From CAWIVH01 sp963839475 (GTDB lineage Bacteria > Acidobacteriota > UBA6911): a stretch of DNA of 64,000 nt. This document shows, in pieces, positions 45,893 to 55,860 of this stretch. Where the stretch lies: NCBI GenBank assembly GCA_963839475.1, contig CAWIVH010000018.1, forward strand, positions 62,001 to 126,000. Direction: 5' to 3'. The notes under the pieces are model-generated. The model was not told the origin of the DNA, did no database searches, and was given only the letters and a program-made list of their open reading frames with translations. The translations under genes and the position numbers were made by a program. The first letter of the stretch is position 1; each line of letters opens with the position of its first letter.

Positions 45893-46466
45893 GGTTAACT
45901 CCAGGTTGAGTGACGGATGGCACGGAATCATGGCACGTTGCCTTTCATTCCCGGCAATCCAATGTTTTGGAATTTCCAAGATGGTGTCCCAGCACGCTAT
46001 CCGGTAAGGAAACCGCACCCGATTTGCGCTGGAGTCGAAAACCTGCAGCAGCAAAAAGGAGACAGAACCCAGTCCTATTCGTCCGATTCCTATGGTTCGA
46101 GAAGAGTCTGATGAGTTCCCACGATCCTATCCGAAGATTGGATCATTGGAACTGAATCCCGAGCGCGCAGTCCGAGTTGATCCGACGAAAACCGTCGGGC
46201 TCCCAGCTTGGCTTGACAATATTCAGATATAATTCGTTATTAATCAATAGGATTCATATATTATGAAATTATTTTTCATTAATGCGTTGAATGGTTGTTG
46301 CCCAGTTCAGCCTTTTGAAACCGGGTTGTGCGGATTCAAAAGCCGGAGGAATAACATTCGGCATCACAGACCACGCCGCCGCCTTTTTTGCTGTTTTTGA
46401 AACGCAGGTTTCATTAAGATATTGCATCCGCTGACTCTGACTGCAATTCTAGAAAAAGGATGGACT
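45893..46466. other. 574-bp divergent intergenic region with candidate promoter
   Basis: On the plus strand TTGACA at 46213-46218 is followed after 17 bases by GTTATT (46236-46241), in an AT-rich stretch (46200-46290) that contrasts with its surroundings. This is the likely promoter zone of the isomerase-like gene, leaving an untranslated leader of about 220 bases. No gene or known riboswitch is recognised in the leader. Confidence 0.4.
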
Positions 46467-47471
46467 ATGCAAAAAAACCAAAACCTCAAAGGTCATGTTT
46501 CCAGACGGGAATTTCTCGGCAGCGCAGCCGCCCTATCCGCCATGCCGCTGCATTCTGCGATCGGAAAGGCATCCGCAGGCTTTGGCGCGGACAAGCCGAA
46601 TTCCAAGTTCGGCGGCGTACAGATCGGCGCGATCACTTACAGCTGGAGAAGCATGCCTGGGACACCGGACGACGTCATTAAATATTGCATTCAAGGTGGC
46701 GTAAGCTCTCTCGAGTTGATGAGCGACGTGGTGGAGAATTATCTTGGCATCCCGAGCGGCCCGCCCCGGCCGGCACGCGGAGCCACCATGACCGACGAAC
46801 AGAGGGCTGCTTTGAAGAAGGCGATGGCAGAAGCCATGGAAGCCCAGCGCCAATGGCGCATCGCGCAGCCGATGAGCAAATTTGAGGAGATACGCAAGAA
46901 GTTCAATGACGCAGGGATCAGCATTCACATCGTCAAATTCTCGCCGTCACGGTGGTCGGACGAAGAGATTGACTACACATTCAAAGTTGCCAAGGCCATG
47001 GGGGCAGTGGGAGTCACCGAGGAAATCGGGGACGAGGCCTGCAAACGGCTTGGTCCCTTCGCGGAAAAACACAAGATGTACGCGATCTTCCACCAGCATG
47101 CACAGCCAGCCGAACCGGGCTTCAATTTCGAAAAGTTCCTCGCCTACTCCCCGGCGAACAGGCTCAATTTCGATGCCGGGCATTATTTCGGCTGCACCGG
47201 CCTTCACCCAAACGGCATTATCGAAAAGCTGCACGACCGGATTGTCAGTCTGCACATCAAGGACAAGACCGGGCCAAAGTCCAATCCCGCCAACACCAAC
47301 CAGGTTTGGGGCAAGGGAGAAATGCCGCTGGCAGACGTACTCAAGTTAATTCAGAAGCAGAAATGGCCCATTTATTGCGATATCGAACTCGAGTATGACA
47401 TCCCTGCAGATTCCGACGCGGCCAAGGAAGTCAAGAGGTGCGTCGAGTACGCCAAGGGAATCCTGACATAA
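46467..47471 (+). CDS. Tat-exported sugar isomerase/epimerase-like TIM-barrel protein
   Basis: A 334-residue protein with a twin-arginine signal (SRREFLGSAAALSA). The rest is a xylose-isomerase-like TIM barrel (PF01261 type). Metal or substrate residues appear in 'GVTEEIGDEA', 'RLNFDAGHYFG', 'VSLHIKDKTG' and 'PIYCDIELEYD'. Exported members are common in soil bacteria and are thought to act on sugars or inositols in the periplasm, often beside dehydrogenases. Here it has no such neighbour. AAGGATGG stands before the ATG at 46467. Confidence 0.87.
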   Translation: MQKNQNLKGHVSRREFLGSAAALSAMPLHSAIGKASAGFGADKPNSKFGGVQIGAITYSWRSMPGTPDDVIKYCIQGGVSSLELMSDVVENYLGIPSGPPRPARGATMTDEQRAALKKAMAEAMEAQRQWRIAQPMSKFEEIRKKFNDAGISIHIVKFSPSRWSDEEIDYTFKVAKAMGAVGVTEEIGDEACKRLGPFAEKHKMYAIFHQHAQPAEPGFNFEKFLAYSPANRLNFDAGHYFGCTGLHPNGIIEKLHDRIVSLHIKDKTGPKSNPANTNQVWGKGEMPLADVLKLIQKQKWPIYCDIELEYDIPADSDAAKEVKRCVEYAKGILT

Positions 47472-47487
47472 ACCTGTCGACCGCCAG

Positions 47488-47537
47488 GCCCTCGAAAACC
47501 TCAAAATAATCAACTCACATCGGGGGTCTTCGAGGGC
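47488..47537. repeat. 13-bp inverted repeat after the isomerase-like gene
   Basis: GCCCTCGAAAACC (47488-47500) and GGTCTTCGAGGGC (47525-47537) pair at 12 of 13 positions around a 24-base loop, 16 bases after the stop codon. No T-run follows, so it may stabilise the mRNA end or act as a rho-assisted stop. Confidence 0.45.
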
Positions 47538-47607
47538 TTGGAGCCTGCGCACGCCAGGAAACACGAAGCCTTACCTCGGGCCTACCCGGGGCGTTCTGGA
47601 GGAATTC

Positions 47608-48477
47608 ATGTCGACCCGATTCACAAGCAAGTTTTTCCGCCTGCTGTTGATCTCAGCGATTCTCTGGTTGCCGGTTGAATCTTTTCCGCAAGCCCAGGAC
47701 GCCAAAAAGCCGTTCGAGCCCACGGTCGGACAGCAGGGGAAGGATGTTATCTGGGTCCCGACCGCCACATCCCTGGTGACCAGGATGCTGGACATGGCCA
47801 AAGTCACGGCAGCGGATTACGTGATCGACCTGGGATCCGGCGACGGCCGGACCGTCATTGCTGCCGCCAAACGGGGAGCGCAGGCGTTGGGCATCGAGTA
47901 CAATCCCGATATGGTGGAGCTTTCGCGCTACAACGCCATAAAGGAGGGGGTAGGAGATAAAGCCCAATTTAAGAAGGCCGATATCTTCGAAAGCGATTTT
48001 TCCATGGCGACCGTAATCACCATGTTTCTCCTGCCGGATCTCAACATCAAACTCCGCCCCATACTGCTGAACCTCAAGCCGGGAACCCGCATCGTCTCCA
48101 ACACCTTCTCCATGGGCGACTGGGTGGCCGACGAAACCATCTCAGCTGAAGACGAAGGCACCGGAGAGGAGGACAGCTACGGCTCCTTCCGCAACGCCAT
48201 GATGTGGATTATTCCCGCAAAGGTTTCAGGCAGTTGGAGCATGGGAAATGACCAGCTCACATTGACCCAGACCTACCAGATGATAGAAGGCCAGCTGAAA
48301 ACCGGTGACCTGGCGATCCCTGTCGCGGAGGGCAAGCTCCGCGGCGATCAGATCCATTTCAAGGCAGGAGATACTGAGTTTTCCGGCACCGTTGCCGGCG
48401 GACGGCTTCAGGGCACCGCCCGGAATGGCTCCGGCAGCAAGCCCTGGACGGCCGAACGCCTTACAGCAAATAACTGA
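47608..48477 (+). CDS. SAM-methyltransferase-like protein with an export signal
   Basis: A 289-residue protein. The first 28 residues form a signal peptide ('LLLISAILWLPVESFPQAQ'). The domain at about 50-180 is a class I methyltransferase with motif I 'YVIDLGSGDGRTVIAAAKRGAQALGIEYN' and a following 'QFKKADIFESDFSMATVITMFLLPDLN'. The last ~90 residues form a beta domain. S-adenosylmethionine is not normally found outside the cytoplasm, so the export signal is unexpected. Either the signal is not cleaved and the protein faces inward, or the fold has a new use. A hairpin precedes it; the start ATG has GGAGG nine bases upstream. Confidence 0.82.
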   Translation: MSTRFTSKFFRLLLISAILWLPVESFPQAQDAKKPFEPTVGQQGKDVIWVPTATSLVTRMLDMAKVTAADYVIDLGSGDGRTVIAAAKRGAQALGIEYNPDMVELSRYNAIKEGVGDKAQFKKADIFESDFSMATVITMFLLPDLNIKLRPILLNLKPGTRIVSNTFSMGDWVADETISAEDEGTGEEDSYGSFRNAMMWIIPAKVSGSWSMGNDQLTLTQTYQMIEGQLKTGDLAIPVAEGKLRGDQIHFKAGDTEFSGTVAGGRLQGTARNGSGSKPWTAERLTANN

Positions 48478-48530
48478 CCCATATCCCGCGCGCCGCTGCC
48501 CCGAGAGTGACGGCAGGAAGCCCCTGCACA

Positions 48531-49613
48531 TCAAAGAATGTGCGCGCGTTTCAGGGCTCTGGCAACATCGTAGGAAATCGAGAAATCATATCGGGCTGCA
48601 TTGGCAACCACATAGTCCGTTGAAAAGGCCTTGCCTGCAAAAATTCCGAAGCTGAAGTCCCGCCAGAAATAATAATTGACTATCAGATAAATCCTTTTCC
48701 CTCTGCCGAGACGATCGGAATTCAAATTGATGTAATGCTGGTCCACGTTCACGAATCCCCCGGTCAGATTCAGGCGCGGAGTAGGGCTTTTTTGAGCCGA
48801 AAAGCTGCATCCCCAAGCTGGCTTGAACTGCAGCCTTTCGTAATTGTCAAACACCAAAGCGTCGGCAAAGCGGTTTTTCGGAAGGGCCAGCCTCACTGCC
48901 TGGCGAAGCGTATCCACGCCATCCTGGGAAGTGTAGTCGATTGAAAAAGAGACTCCCTTGCCTGCTGCTTTGGCTATGAGGAACTGGTGGTAATTCATCT
49001 GGCTCAGGCGGTGGAGGCGTCCGAAAACGTCGGGTGCGTATTGATCGCCGACGTAGGCGCCTGTGGCGGAAATCTCGTCAAAAAACAATTTCTCCGGAAG
49101 CCGCAGGCTGATTCTCTCGCCGGTCAGATAACCATTGTTGGAATAGGAAGTTATTTCGGTCGAATCTCCGCGGTTGAAGCCGAGGCCACCCACCTGAATC
49201 TCCAGGGCCTTCCATGGGGAAGCAGAAAAAAACAGCTCTTTGAGATACAGGTTCGTAACAAGGGTCCCGTCAGCGGCTCCCGTTGAATTCCAAGACTGCG
49301 TGAAAGAGCGGCCCGCGCCCAGCCGATATCCCGCGTAATAGCGGCCTCCGGAGTCGAACTTGAATTTTCCGCGGAACAGCACCTGATATTGGATCTGAGT
49401 CAGCCACGGACCGCCGCTGGGTTCGGTTTTTTTGAAGCGGGCTCCCAGTGTGCCCGCCTGCAGATCAATCCAGCGAGAAGCAAATCCTGCAGGACCACGC
49501 GTTGATGCCATCCCATTCGGAGCCGGCTCAGAAGTCGCGATATTCTGACCTGAAAGTCTGCCGGCAGGCATCAGGAGAAGCAGGATCAGGATGGCGGTAT
49601 TGCGGAGGTGCAT
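48531..49613 (-). CDS. outer-membrane beta-barrel protein
   Basis: A 360-residue protein with a signal peptide (about 1-23) and a mature part of alternating hydrophobic/polar strands rich in tyrosine, phenylalanine and glycine, as in porin-like barrels. Examples are 'YYAGYRLGAGRSFTQSW' and 'RIYLIVNYYFWRDFSFGIFAG'. It ends in a basic non-aromatic tail (ALKRAHIL), not the usual final aromatic. No specific family is recognised. The ATG at 49613 has GGAG 11 bases upstream. It lies directly downstream of the TonB receptor, 121 bases away, and may be co-transcribed. Confidence 0.7.
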   Translation of the reverse strand: MHLRNTAILILLLLMPAGRLSGQNIATSEPAPNGMASTRGPAGFASRWIDLQAGTLGARFKKTEPSGGPWLTQIQYQVLFRGKFKFDSGGRYYAGYRLGAGRSFTQSWNSTGAADGTLVTNLYLKELFFSASPWKALEIQVGGLGFNRGDSTEITSYSNNGYLTGERISLRLPEKLFFDEISATGAYVGDQYAPDVFGRLHRLSQMNYHQFLIAKAAGKGVSFSIDYTSQDGVDTLRQAVRLALPKNRFADALVFDNYERLQFKPAWGCSFSAQKSPTPRLNLTGGFVNVDQHYINLNSDRLGRGKRIYLIVNYYFWRDFSFGIFAGKAFSTDYVVANAARYDFSISYDVARALKRAHIL

Positions 49614-49733
49614 CACCGGGAAACTCCAAACATCGGTTCAATAAAGCTCGTCATCATGCCACGATTCGAAGGATTATGCGCGATCTTTTTAGCCGGGGAT
49701 TGTGACGAACTTCTCCTGGTCCAGAGGAAAGCG

Positions 49734-52472
49734 CTAGAATCGGAGACTATAACGTACAGCAATGCTGCGGCCGGGCGCATCCAGCCCCCAGCTGATTCCC
49801 CGGTAATTCCTGTCGGCGATATTCTCAAAATCAATGACCAGATCGTGCCGCTCACCCAGGCGCAGACCGCCCCGAATATTGAGGGTCAAAAATCCGGGGA
49901 TGGCTCTGAATAAAGGTGCGCTGACGACGCCGGGCCCCAGCACCCGGTTCTGCACCTGAGCCAGTGATTCCCCGGTGGAGATCAGAATGTCGTCGGAGGT
50001 CCCGGGCTTGCCATCAGGGCCGGGACCGACAAGACCACGAACCGAGGCTCCATTCAAAAAAAAGCTCCTGATATTGGTCCTGGACCTGGCCGCTCCCGTG
50101 CGGCGGTCGCTCAAATCGAGGCTGGAGAGACGCTCCTGCCGGTTGGCGGCATAAACATAAGGCTCCACCCAGTAGCGTCTTCCAGTCGGTTGAAAATGGA
50201 GCTTAACCCACCCTTGGGGAGCCGGAGTGCCACCTTCGATATTTGGCGGCAGGCCTGTCCTTCGGTCTTCGGCATGGATGTAGGTGAAAGTATTGTTGAG
50301 GTTCAACGATTGCGACAGCTGCAGATCGAGGGTCTGTTCGATGCCGAAAATTCGCGCCTGATCATAATTGGAGCGAATCAGGACCGGGTTCGAGGACGCC
50401 TCCACAAAAACAGCGCCGGCCGCGGTCTGACCGGTTATCACCTGATCGCCAAGGTAAGTCCCTACCGCCCCCGGCGGAAGGATCAGGGATTGGACTGAAA
50501 TATTGTCGGTTATGTCATGGACGAATCCGGTCAGATCAAAATCGATGCGGTTGCGGCGATAGTGCAGGCTGCCCTCGTAGCTCCAGCTCGTCTCCGGGAC
50601 CAGTTGTTGAACGGATTTTCCGGTCGATATCGCTGTGATGTCAGCCGTCGATCCGATCATGGCATTTCGACCTGCGACGTCAGCGTACGGAACTTCATAT
50701 CCATTTCCGGTCAAGCCGAGGGTTCCGAGGTCGGTGATGTGCGGGGCACGGAATCCACGGCTGACCTGGGTGGAAAAACCGAATCCGCCAGATAGGGTGA
50801 GCAGCGCGCCGAATCGGGGGGTGAGGCTGCAGACACTCAGGCTGTCGTCCGGCCACAGCGGCTTGCCGCCGACCAGGGGACTGTTGGCCGCGAGCGATCG
50901 GTAGGAGGCAAATCCTGCCCTTAGGGCTCCGGTAAGGCGAAGTCTCTTCGGCACAGCCTGCCAGATTTCCTGAACGTAAATCCCCCCGCTGCCATACTCA
51001 GAGCCGTCGGGAATCCTCGGTCTTGAGGGAACCGAAACCTGGGCAACCGGATTCAAAGTATAGGCAGGCGCGCGCGCGGCATCATGGTAAAACTCGCCGC
51101 CGAGCGCGAGATTGTGGCTCGATCCCCAACGTTTGGCAGCTTGTATCTGCAATCCGTGATCCCAGGTTCGCTCCTTCTGATGGGTGATCGAGGCGTTCGG
51201 GTTGCCATTGCCTCCCTGATTGACTCTTTCCTCTCTCTGGGTGTTCATGGAATAGGATGCGGCGAAGCTGTCCAGCCATCCAGCATTCAGCCTCTCATAG
51301 CGGGCATAAAAAAAATCGAGCATGAAGTTTCGCAGGTCGGCAATCAGGTTCCCATCGCCGCCGAGAGTCTGGTCGTATCTCTTTCCGCCATCCTGCTGGC
51401 TCCGTTCATAATGAAAGGTAATCTGCTGGATGGCGGATGGCTTGAAGGCCAGTCGAATCTGCCCTCCATACTGGGTGAATGCCGTATCGGTCATCCGGTC
51501 TCCCCAGATGTCGGAACGCATCCCCAGGAAGCGGGCAACCGCGGCGTGGGTATCGATCCCACCGCCCGGCCGGATCGTGCTGTGACGGCTGGAATTCAGA
51601 TTCAACAGCAGCGAAAAATCGCGACGGCTGTAGCTCGCCGCGGCGGTACCGCCGAAGCCGAGGTCGGCACTATTGAAGTAGGTTCCCAAACGTTGGCTGA
51701 AGCGTGGTGTTTCGGCAGCGAAAGTCAGTCCCCGGGAAACCAGCTGCACCGCTCCGCCGAGGGAATCGCTGCCATACTGCGCGCTGTTGGGACCGCGCAG
51801 AACCTCCATGGCGCGTAGGTTGCCAGGCTCGACGAGATTGAAAAAACTGTTGATCCCGCCGCGCATGGCCGCAGTGGAAAAACGGATGCCATCCACGTAG
51901 GTGACGACTTTGGCACCGGTCAAGCCACGGACAAAAATAGCGCCTATTGTCGGGCTCGTCCGCTGGAGTTGGAGACCCACCTCCTCCTGCGCCGCCTGAG
52001 CCAGGACTGACTTGGCACGGTCGGCAAGTTGCTGCTCATCAATCACGTTGACCCGCTGCGTTGTCTGGTCGGTGTCCTGGACCAGTCCGATATCGGCTGT
52101 GACAGTGACTGTCGTCTTCGGGCTTGAAGGTCCGAGCACCAGGTTCAGGGAGGAGGCATCAGCGGAAGGAAGAGAGATAGCGACACGACGGTCCGAAAAT
52201 CCCCACGCTGAAATTATAAGCTCATAGCTTCCGCCTGCCACATCCTGGAACCGGAACTTCCCTCCGTCGTCTGTCCGCGTGGCAGAAACGGCAAACTGAC
52301 GGGCGTCAAGCAGCTGAATCCAAGCTTGAACTATCGCCGAACCGGATGGGTCCTGGACCATTCCGGTGACCGCAAAGGTTTTTTCCGGTTGTGCCTGGGC
52401 GACACAGGGGGAAAAAACCAGGAAGCAGAAGGCAAAAAACGATTTGGGGATTGCGCCCTTGTGAACTCGCAA
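49734..52472 (-). CDS. TonB-dependent receptor with carboxypeptidase-regulatory N-domain
   Basis: A 912-residue outer-membrane active transporter. The signal peptide (about 1-27) is followed by a beta domain ('FAVTGMVQDPSGSAIVQAWIQL', about 33-110). A classical plug comes next with 'VEVLRGPNSAQYGSDSLGGAVQLVSRG'-type sequence, and then a 22-strand barrel ending in 'IAVRYSLRF' (final F). Unlike the Oar-like protein it has the standard TonB plug signature, so it probably imports a defined chelate or oligosaccharide. GGAGGAAAT supports the TTG start at 52472. No siderophore or cobalamin riboswitch was recognised upstream. Confidence 0.92.
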   Translation of the reverse strand: MRVHKGAIPKSFFAFCFLVFSPCVAQAQPEKTFAVTGMVQDPSGSAIVQAWIQLLDARQFAVSATRTDDGGKFRFQDVAGGSYELIISAWGFSDRRVAISLPSADASSLNLVLGPSSPKTTVTVTADIGLVQDTDQTTQRVNVIDEQQLADRAKSVLAQAAQEEVGLQLQRTSPTIGAIFVRGLTGAKVVTYVDGIRFSTAAMRGGINSFFNLVEPGNLRAMEVLRGPNSAQYGSDSLGGAVQLVSRGLTFAAETPRFSQRLGTYFNSADLGFGGTAAASYSRRDFSLLLNLNSSRHSTIRPGGGIDTHAAVARFLGMRSDIWGDRMTDTAFTQYGGQIRLAFKPSAIQQITFHYERSQQDGGKRYDQTLGGDGNLIADLRNFMLDFFYARYERLNAGWLDSFAASYSMNTQREERVNQGGNGNPNASITHQKERTWDHGLQIQAAKRWGSSHNLALGGEFYHDAARAPAYTLNPVAQVSVPSRPRIPDGSEYGSGGIYVQEIWQAVPKRLRLTGALRAGFASYRSLAANSPLVGGKPLWPDDSLSVCSLTPRFGALLTLSGGFGFSTQVSRGFRAPHITDLGTLGLTGNGYEVPYADVAGRNAMIGSTADITAISTGKSVQQLVPETSWSYEGSLHYRRNRIDFDLTGFVHDITDNISVQSLILPPGAVGTYLGDQVITGQTAAGAVFVEASSNPVLIRSNYDQARIFGIEQTLDLQLSQSLNLNNTFTYIHAEDRRTGLPPNIEGGTPAPQGWVKLHFQPTGRRYWVEPYVYAANRQERLSSLDLSDRRTGAARSRTNIRSFFLNGASVRGLVGPGPDGKPGTSDDILISTGESLAQVQNRVLGPGVVSAPLFRAIPGFLTLNIRGGLRLGERHDLVIDFENIADRNYRGISWGLDAPGRSIAVRYSLRF

Positions 52473-52747
52473 ATTTCCTCCGGCGAGAAATCAGGCAGAT
52501 TCTAACGCCCGGGGATCATTGTTGCTACATCCCATTTGTCGTTCGTTCATGGCAAAATCCAGGAGCCACCCTGCGAAGCTGGAATTACCTTTTTTCCGCG
52601 GCGAATTTCGGAAATAATCCGCCATGATCCGGTCTGCTTCTATGCCGGAGATAGATAAGTGCGGATGAACCTCGGCCTACGACCAAGAATCCGCGCAGTG
52701 GGTCAAGTCAGCCCTAGGCCCCTGAAAGGATGAGGAGGAATCCACCC

Positions 52748-53476
52748 ATGAAAACAAAATTTGCCCTGGCTGCGATATTGGCCATTGTAGTGCTCGCTCT
52801 GACAGCCCGCGGCCCCGCTCAGCCCGCGGGAGATCCCGTCCTCGAAGGATTTCGCATCACCGAGGTCGCCTCGGTCGCCGACGCCATCGAGCAACTCTAT
52901 GGGACTCAGAATTACATGAGGCACGAAATGCGGGCACTTTTCAAAACCAAGTTCGCCGGGCCTGCAGTCACCGTGTTGCTGAAAAAGGAGGAACACAAGG
53001 AGGGATCAGCCGCATCTCAAGCCATGATTGATGCGATCGACAGTGCTCCGCCGGGATCGGTCTATGTAATGGCGCTCGAGGACGGCTTGAACTACGGAGC
53101 CATCGGGGGGTTGATGGTAACCACCATGAAATACCGCGGGCTCGCCGGAGCCGTCGTCGACGGTTCGGTGCGCGATCTGCCGCAGATTCAAAGGCTGCAA
53201 TTCCCCGTCTACAGCCGTGGGGTCTCCCCCGGCACCACCATCGGGCATTTCCGCTGTACCGGAATCAACATCCCGATCACTTGTGCCGGTGTGAAGGTGA
53301 ATCCGAAAGATATTATCGCTGCGGATGAGGACGGCGTCGTGGTCATTCCGGCCGACAAGGCAGCCGAAATCCTGAAAAAGGCCCAGGAATTGGATTTTGC
53401 CGAACACTCGATGTACCCCTTTATCGAGCGATTCCGATCCCTGAAGGAGGCAGTGGCGAAGTTCGGACGGATTTAG
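52748..53476 (+). CDS. exported RraA/HMG-aldolase-like protein
   Basis: A 242-residue protein with a signal peptide at about 1-24. The mature part is an RraA-like domain, with 'GGLMVTTMKYRGLAGAVVDGSVRDLPQIQRLQFPVYSRGVSPG' as the diagnostic core. Enzymes of this group cleave 4-hydroxy-4-methyl-2-oxoglutarate or similar; the arginine and aspartate of 'DGSVRD' bind substrate and metal. Cytoplasmic RraA instead inhibits RNase E. Export is unusual and points to an aldolase-like role in the periplasm. AGGAGGAATCCACCC precedes the ATG at 52748, better than the ATG 18 bases earlier. Confidence 0.85.
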   Translation: MKTKFALAAILAIVVLALTARGPAQPAGDPVLEGFRITEVASVADAIEQLYGTQNYMRHEMRALFKTKFAGPAVTVLLKKEEHKEGSAASQAMIDAIDSAPPGSVYVMALEDGLNYGAIGGLMVTTMKYRGLAGAVVDGSVRDLPQIQRLQFPVYSRGVSPGTTIGHFRCTGINIPITCAGVKVNPKDIIAADEDGVVVIPADKAAEILKKAQELDFAEHSMYPFIERFRSLKEAVAKFGRI

Positions 53477-53670
53477 CCCCCGCGTCGTGAAGGACGAATT
53501 AATTCTTTGCCGGACTGGCAATGGAAATGCGAATCTCAGGCCGGAGTTTGCGCGGGTCACAGCCCTGGCCGTATCGGTCGGACCCGCATCCTCCCTGGCG
53601 GATTCCCGGCTCTGGAAAACCTCTTCTCATGCGGGGAGGACAATCCATGCGCCCCTTGGGTTCCCGCAGG

Positions 53671-54066
53671 CTAGTGAATCAGCCCGAAGGCTTTCAGGTG
53701 AGCATATAACTTGTGCCTATCAATCGGCTTGACCAGGTAGGCATCGCACCATTCGTTAAATGAAGCAATGATGGTCTTCATATCACCCAATGCGGTCGTC
53801 ATGATGACCTTCACACGCTCCCGCGTGCGCACGCCTTCGGCCTCTTCAGATTCCCGGATCGTCTTGAGGACATCACGACCATCCATTTCCGGCATCATGA
53901 TATCGAGGCAAATCAGGTCAAAGGGTTTACCCTCGGCGCGAGCCTGCTTGAATGCCTCCAGGGCCTGCTGCCCTCTCTCGGCAGAGTGGCACTCACCATG
54001 CCGAGCCATGATTTCTACCAGCAGAAGCCGGCTTACCGGGTCATCTTCGACTATCAATGTCTTCAT
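53671..54066 (-). CDS. single-domain response regulator (CheY-like)
   Basis: A 131-residue receiver domain without an output domain. Acidic pocket D8/D9 is in 'LIVEDDPVSR', the phosphoacceptor aspartate is in 'LICLDIMMPEMDG', the threonine in 'KVIMTTALGD' and the lysine in 'AYLVKPIDR'. It would relay phosphate from a histidine kinase to a protein target; no kinase lies in the window. It is a free-standing gene. Confidence 0.93.
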   Translation of the reverse strand: MKTLIVEDDPVSRLLLVEIMARHGECHSAERGQQALEAFKQARAEGKPFDLICLDIMMPEMDGRDVLKTIRESEEAEGVRTRERVKVIMTTALGDMKTIIASFNEWCDAYLVKPIDRHKLYAHLKAFGLIH

Positions 54067-54198
54067 TGTATTAAGCCCTAAAAACCGTTAGGGAACTGGG
54101 GCAATTCCCGTCCTAACGCGGTAGTACAGCCGTCGATAAGGTGCCGCCCAATTAGAATCGCGTCCAAATATTCTCTATCGTTTGAAGCCTGACGGACT

Positions 54199-55860
54199 TT
54201 ACGATCCTTCGAGGGAAATCTTCAGCATTTCTATCGACATCTCACGCAGTCTGTACTTTTTGACCTTGCCACTGCCGGTCACAGGGTATTGATCGACAAA
54301 AAAGACATGACGGGGAATTTTATATCGGGCTATCCGGCCGCGGCAGAAATCCTGTACTTCTTCACAAGTGAGCGTTTGGTCGTCTTTCAATATGACAAAA
54401 GCCCCCACCTCCTCGCCGTATTTTTCGGAAGGCACCCCGACAATCTGCACATCCTTGACCTGCGGCATGCGATAAAGAAAATCTTCAATTTCCTTGGGGT
54501 AGATGTTTTCCCCGCCGCGGATGATCAGGTCCTTGATGCGTCCGGTTATCCGGTAATTCCCGTCTTCATCTTTGATCCCGAGGTCGCCGGAATGCAGCCA
54601 TCCTTCGGAATCGATCACCTCGGCGGTGGCGGAAGGCATTTTATAATAGCCCCTCATTACGTTGTAGCCTCGGCAACAAAGTTCACCTGCCTCTCCGATT
54701 CCGCATTCCGCGCCGGTCTTGGGATCGATGATCCTGACTTCGATGCCCGGCAGTTCCCTTCCGACGGTGCCCACCTTCACCTCGATCGGATCGCTCACCC
54801 GGGTCTGCGTAATCACGGGAGATCCCTCGGTAAGCCCGTAAGCAATCGTAATATCGGGGCAATGCATGTCAGCAATGACCCGCCGCATGATTTCGATGGG
54901 ACAAGGGGAGCCGGCCATGATCCCAGTCCGGAGAGAAACAAGATCGAACATCGGAAACATGGGGTGGTTCAATTCGGCGATGAACATGGTCGGAACGCCA
55001 TAAAGCGCAGTGCATCGCTCTTTTTGGATGGATGCAAGCACCAGCAGGGGATCGAAATTCTCGCACACTACCGCAGTTGCACCATGGGTCACAATGGCCA
55101 TGATGCCCAGAACCAGCCCAAAACAATGGTAGAAAGGAACGGGCAGGCATACTCTTTCACGCTCGGTAAAGTTCTGGCATTCCCCAATATAGAAACCGTT
55201 GTTGAGGATGTTGTGATGAGTCAGCATCACACCCTTGGGAAATCCGGTCGTTCCCGATGTGTACTGCATGTTGATGACATCGTGGCAATCAAGTGAGCCG
55301 GACGCATCCTCCAGCTCCGATCCTTTGTGGTGGGCGCCCAGCAGGAGGAGCTCTGCCGTGTTGAACATCCCGCGATGTTTTTGTGGGCCGATGAAAACCA
55401 CATTTTTAAGAAAGGGAAACTTCTCACTGTTCAGCCGACCGCGCTGGGAGTTTTTCAATTCGGGGACGAGTTCGTAAATCATTTGAACGAAGTCTATCTC
55501 CCGAAATCCATCCACGAGGCACAAGGCGCAGATTTCCGACTGCCCGACCAGGTATTCAAGCTCATGCAGCCTGTAATTGGTATTGACGGTGACCGCAACG
55601 ACACCAATGCGGGTCGCGGCAAAAAAAACTGTCAGCCAGTCGGGAACGTTATTCGCCCAAATGCCGAGACGGTCTCCTCGCTTGAGTCCAAGAGCCAGAA
55701 ATCCCCTGGCCATGTCGCTGACACGGTTGTTGAATTGCCGATAGGTAAATTTGAGTCCCCTGTCCGGATAGACCAGAAAATCGTTTTCCGGTAGCATCCC
55801 GGCCTTTTCGGCCAGAACTTTCCCGAGGGTTTGTTCGATGAAATGCATGCATGCCGCCAT
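54199..55860 (-). CDS. AMP-forming fatty-acyl-CoA synthetase-like ligase
   Basis: A 553-residue adenylate-forming enzyme that activates a carboxylic acid, probably a fatty acid, with ATP and then CoA. Core motifs are the P-loop 'MQYTSGTTGFPKGVMLTHHN', 'AYGLTEGSPV', 'GWLHSGDLG' and 'GRIKDLIIRGGENIYPKEIE', with the final lysine in 'TGSGKVKKYRL'. It starts immediately after the stop of the XRE-cupin regulator (TAAATG), so the two are coupled. A second ATG is four codons later. It is the last gene of a three-gene operon. Confidence 0.93.
   Translation of the reverse strand: MAACMHFIEQTLGKVLAEKAGMLPENDFLVYPDRGLKFTYRQFNNRVSDMARGFLALGLKRGDRLGIWANNVPDWLTVFFAATRIGVVAVTVNTNYRLHELEYLVGQSEICALCLVDGFREIDFVQMIYELVPELKNSQRGRLNSEKFPFLKNVVFIGPQKHRGMFNTAELLLLGAHHKGSELEDASGSLDCHDVINMQYTSGTTGFPKGVMLTHHNILNNGFYIGECQNFTERERVCLPVPFYHCFGLVLGIMAIVTHGATAVVCENFDPLLVLASIQKERCTALYGVPTMFIAELNHPMFPMFDLVSLRTGIMAGSPCPIEIMRRVIADMHCPDITIAYGLTEGSPVITQTRVSDPIEVKVGTVGRELPGIEVRIIDPKTGAECGIGEAGELCCRGYNVMRGYYKMPSATAEVIDSEGWLHSGDLGIKDEDGNYRITGRIKDLIIRGGENIYPKEIEDFLYRMPQVKDVQIVGVPSEKYGEEVGAFVILKDDQTLTCEEVQDFCRGRIARYKIPRHVFFVDQYPVTGSGKVKKYRLREMSIEMLKISLEGS

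Noticed and set aside
52473..52747. Possible cobalamin riboswitch before the TonB receptor
   Set aside because: No B12-box or other conserved segment could be found on the minus strand.
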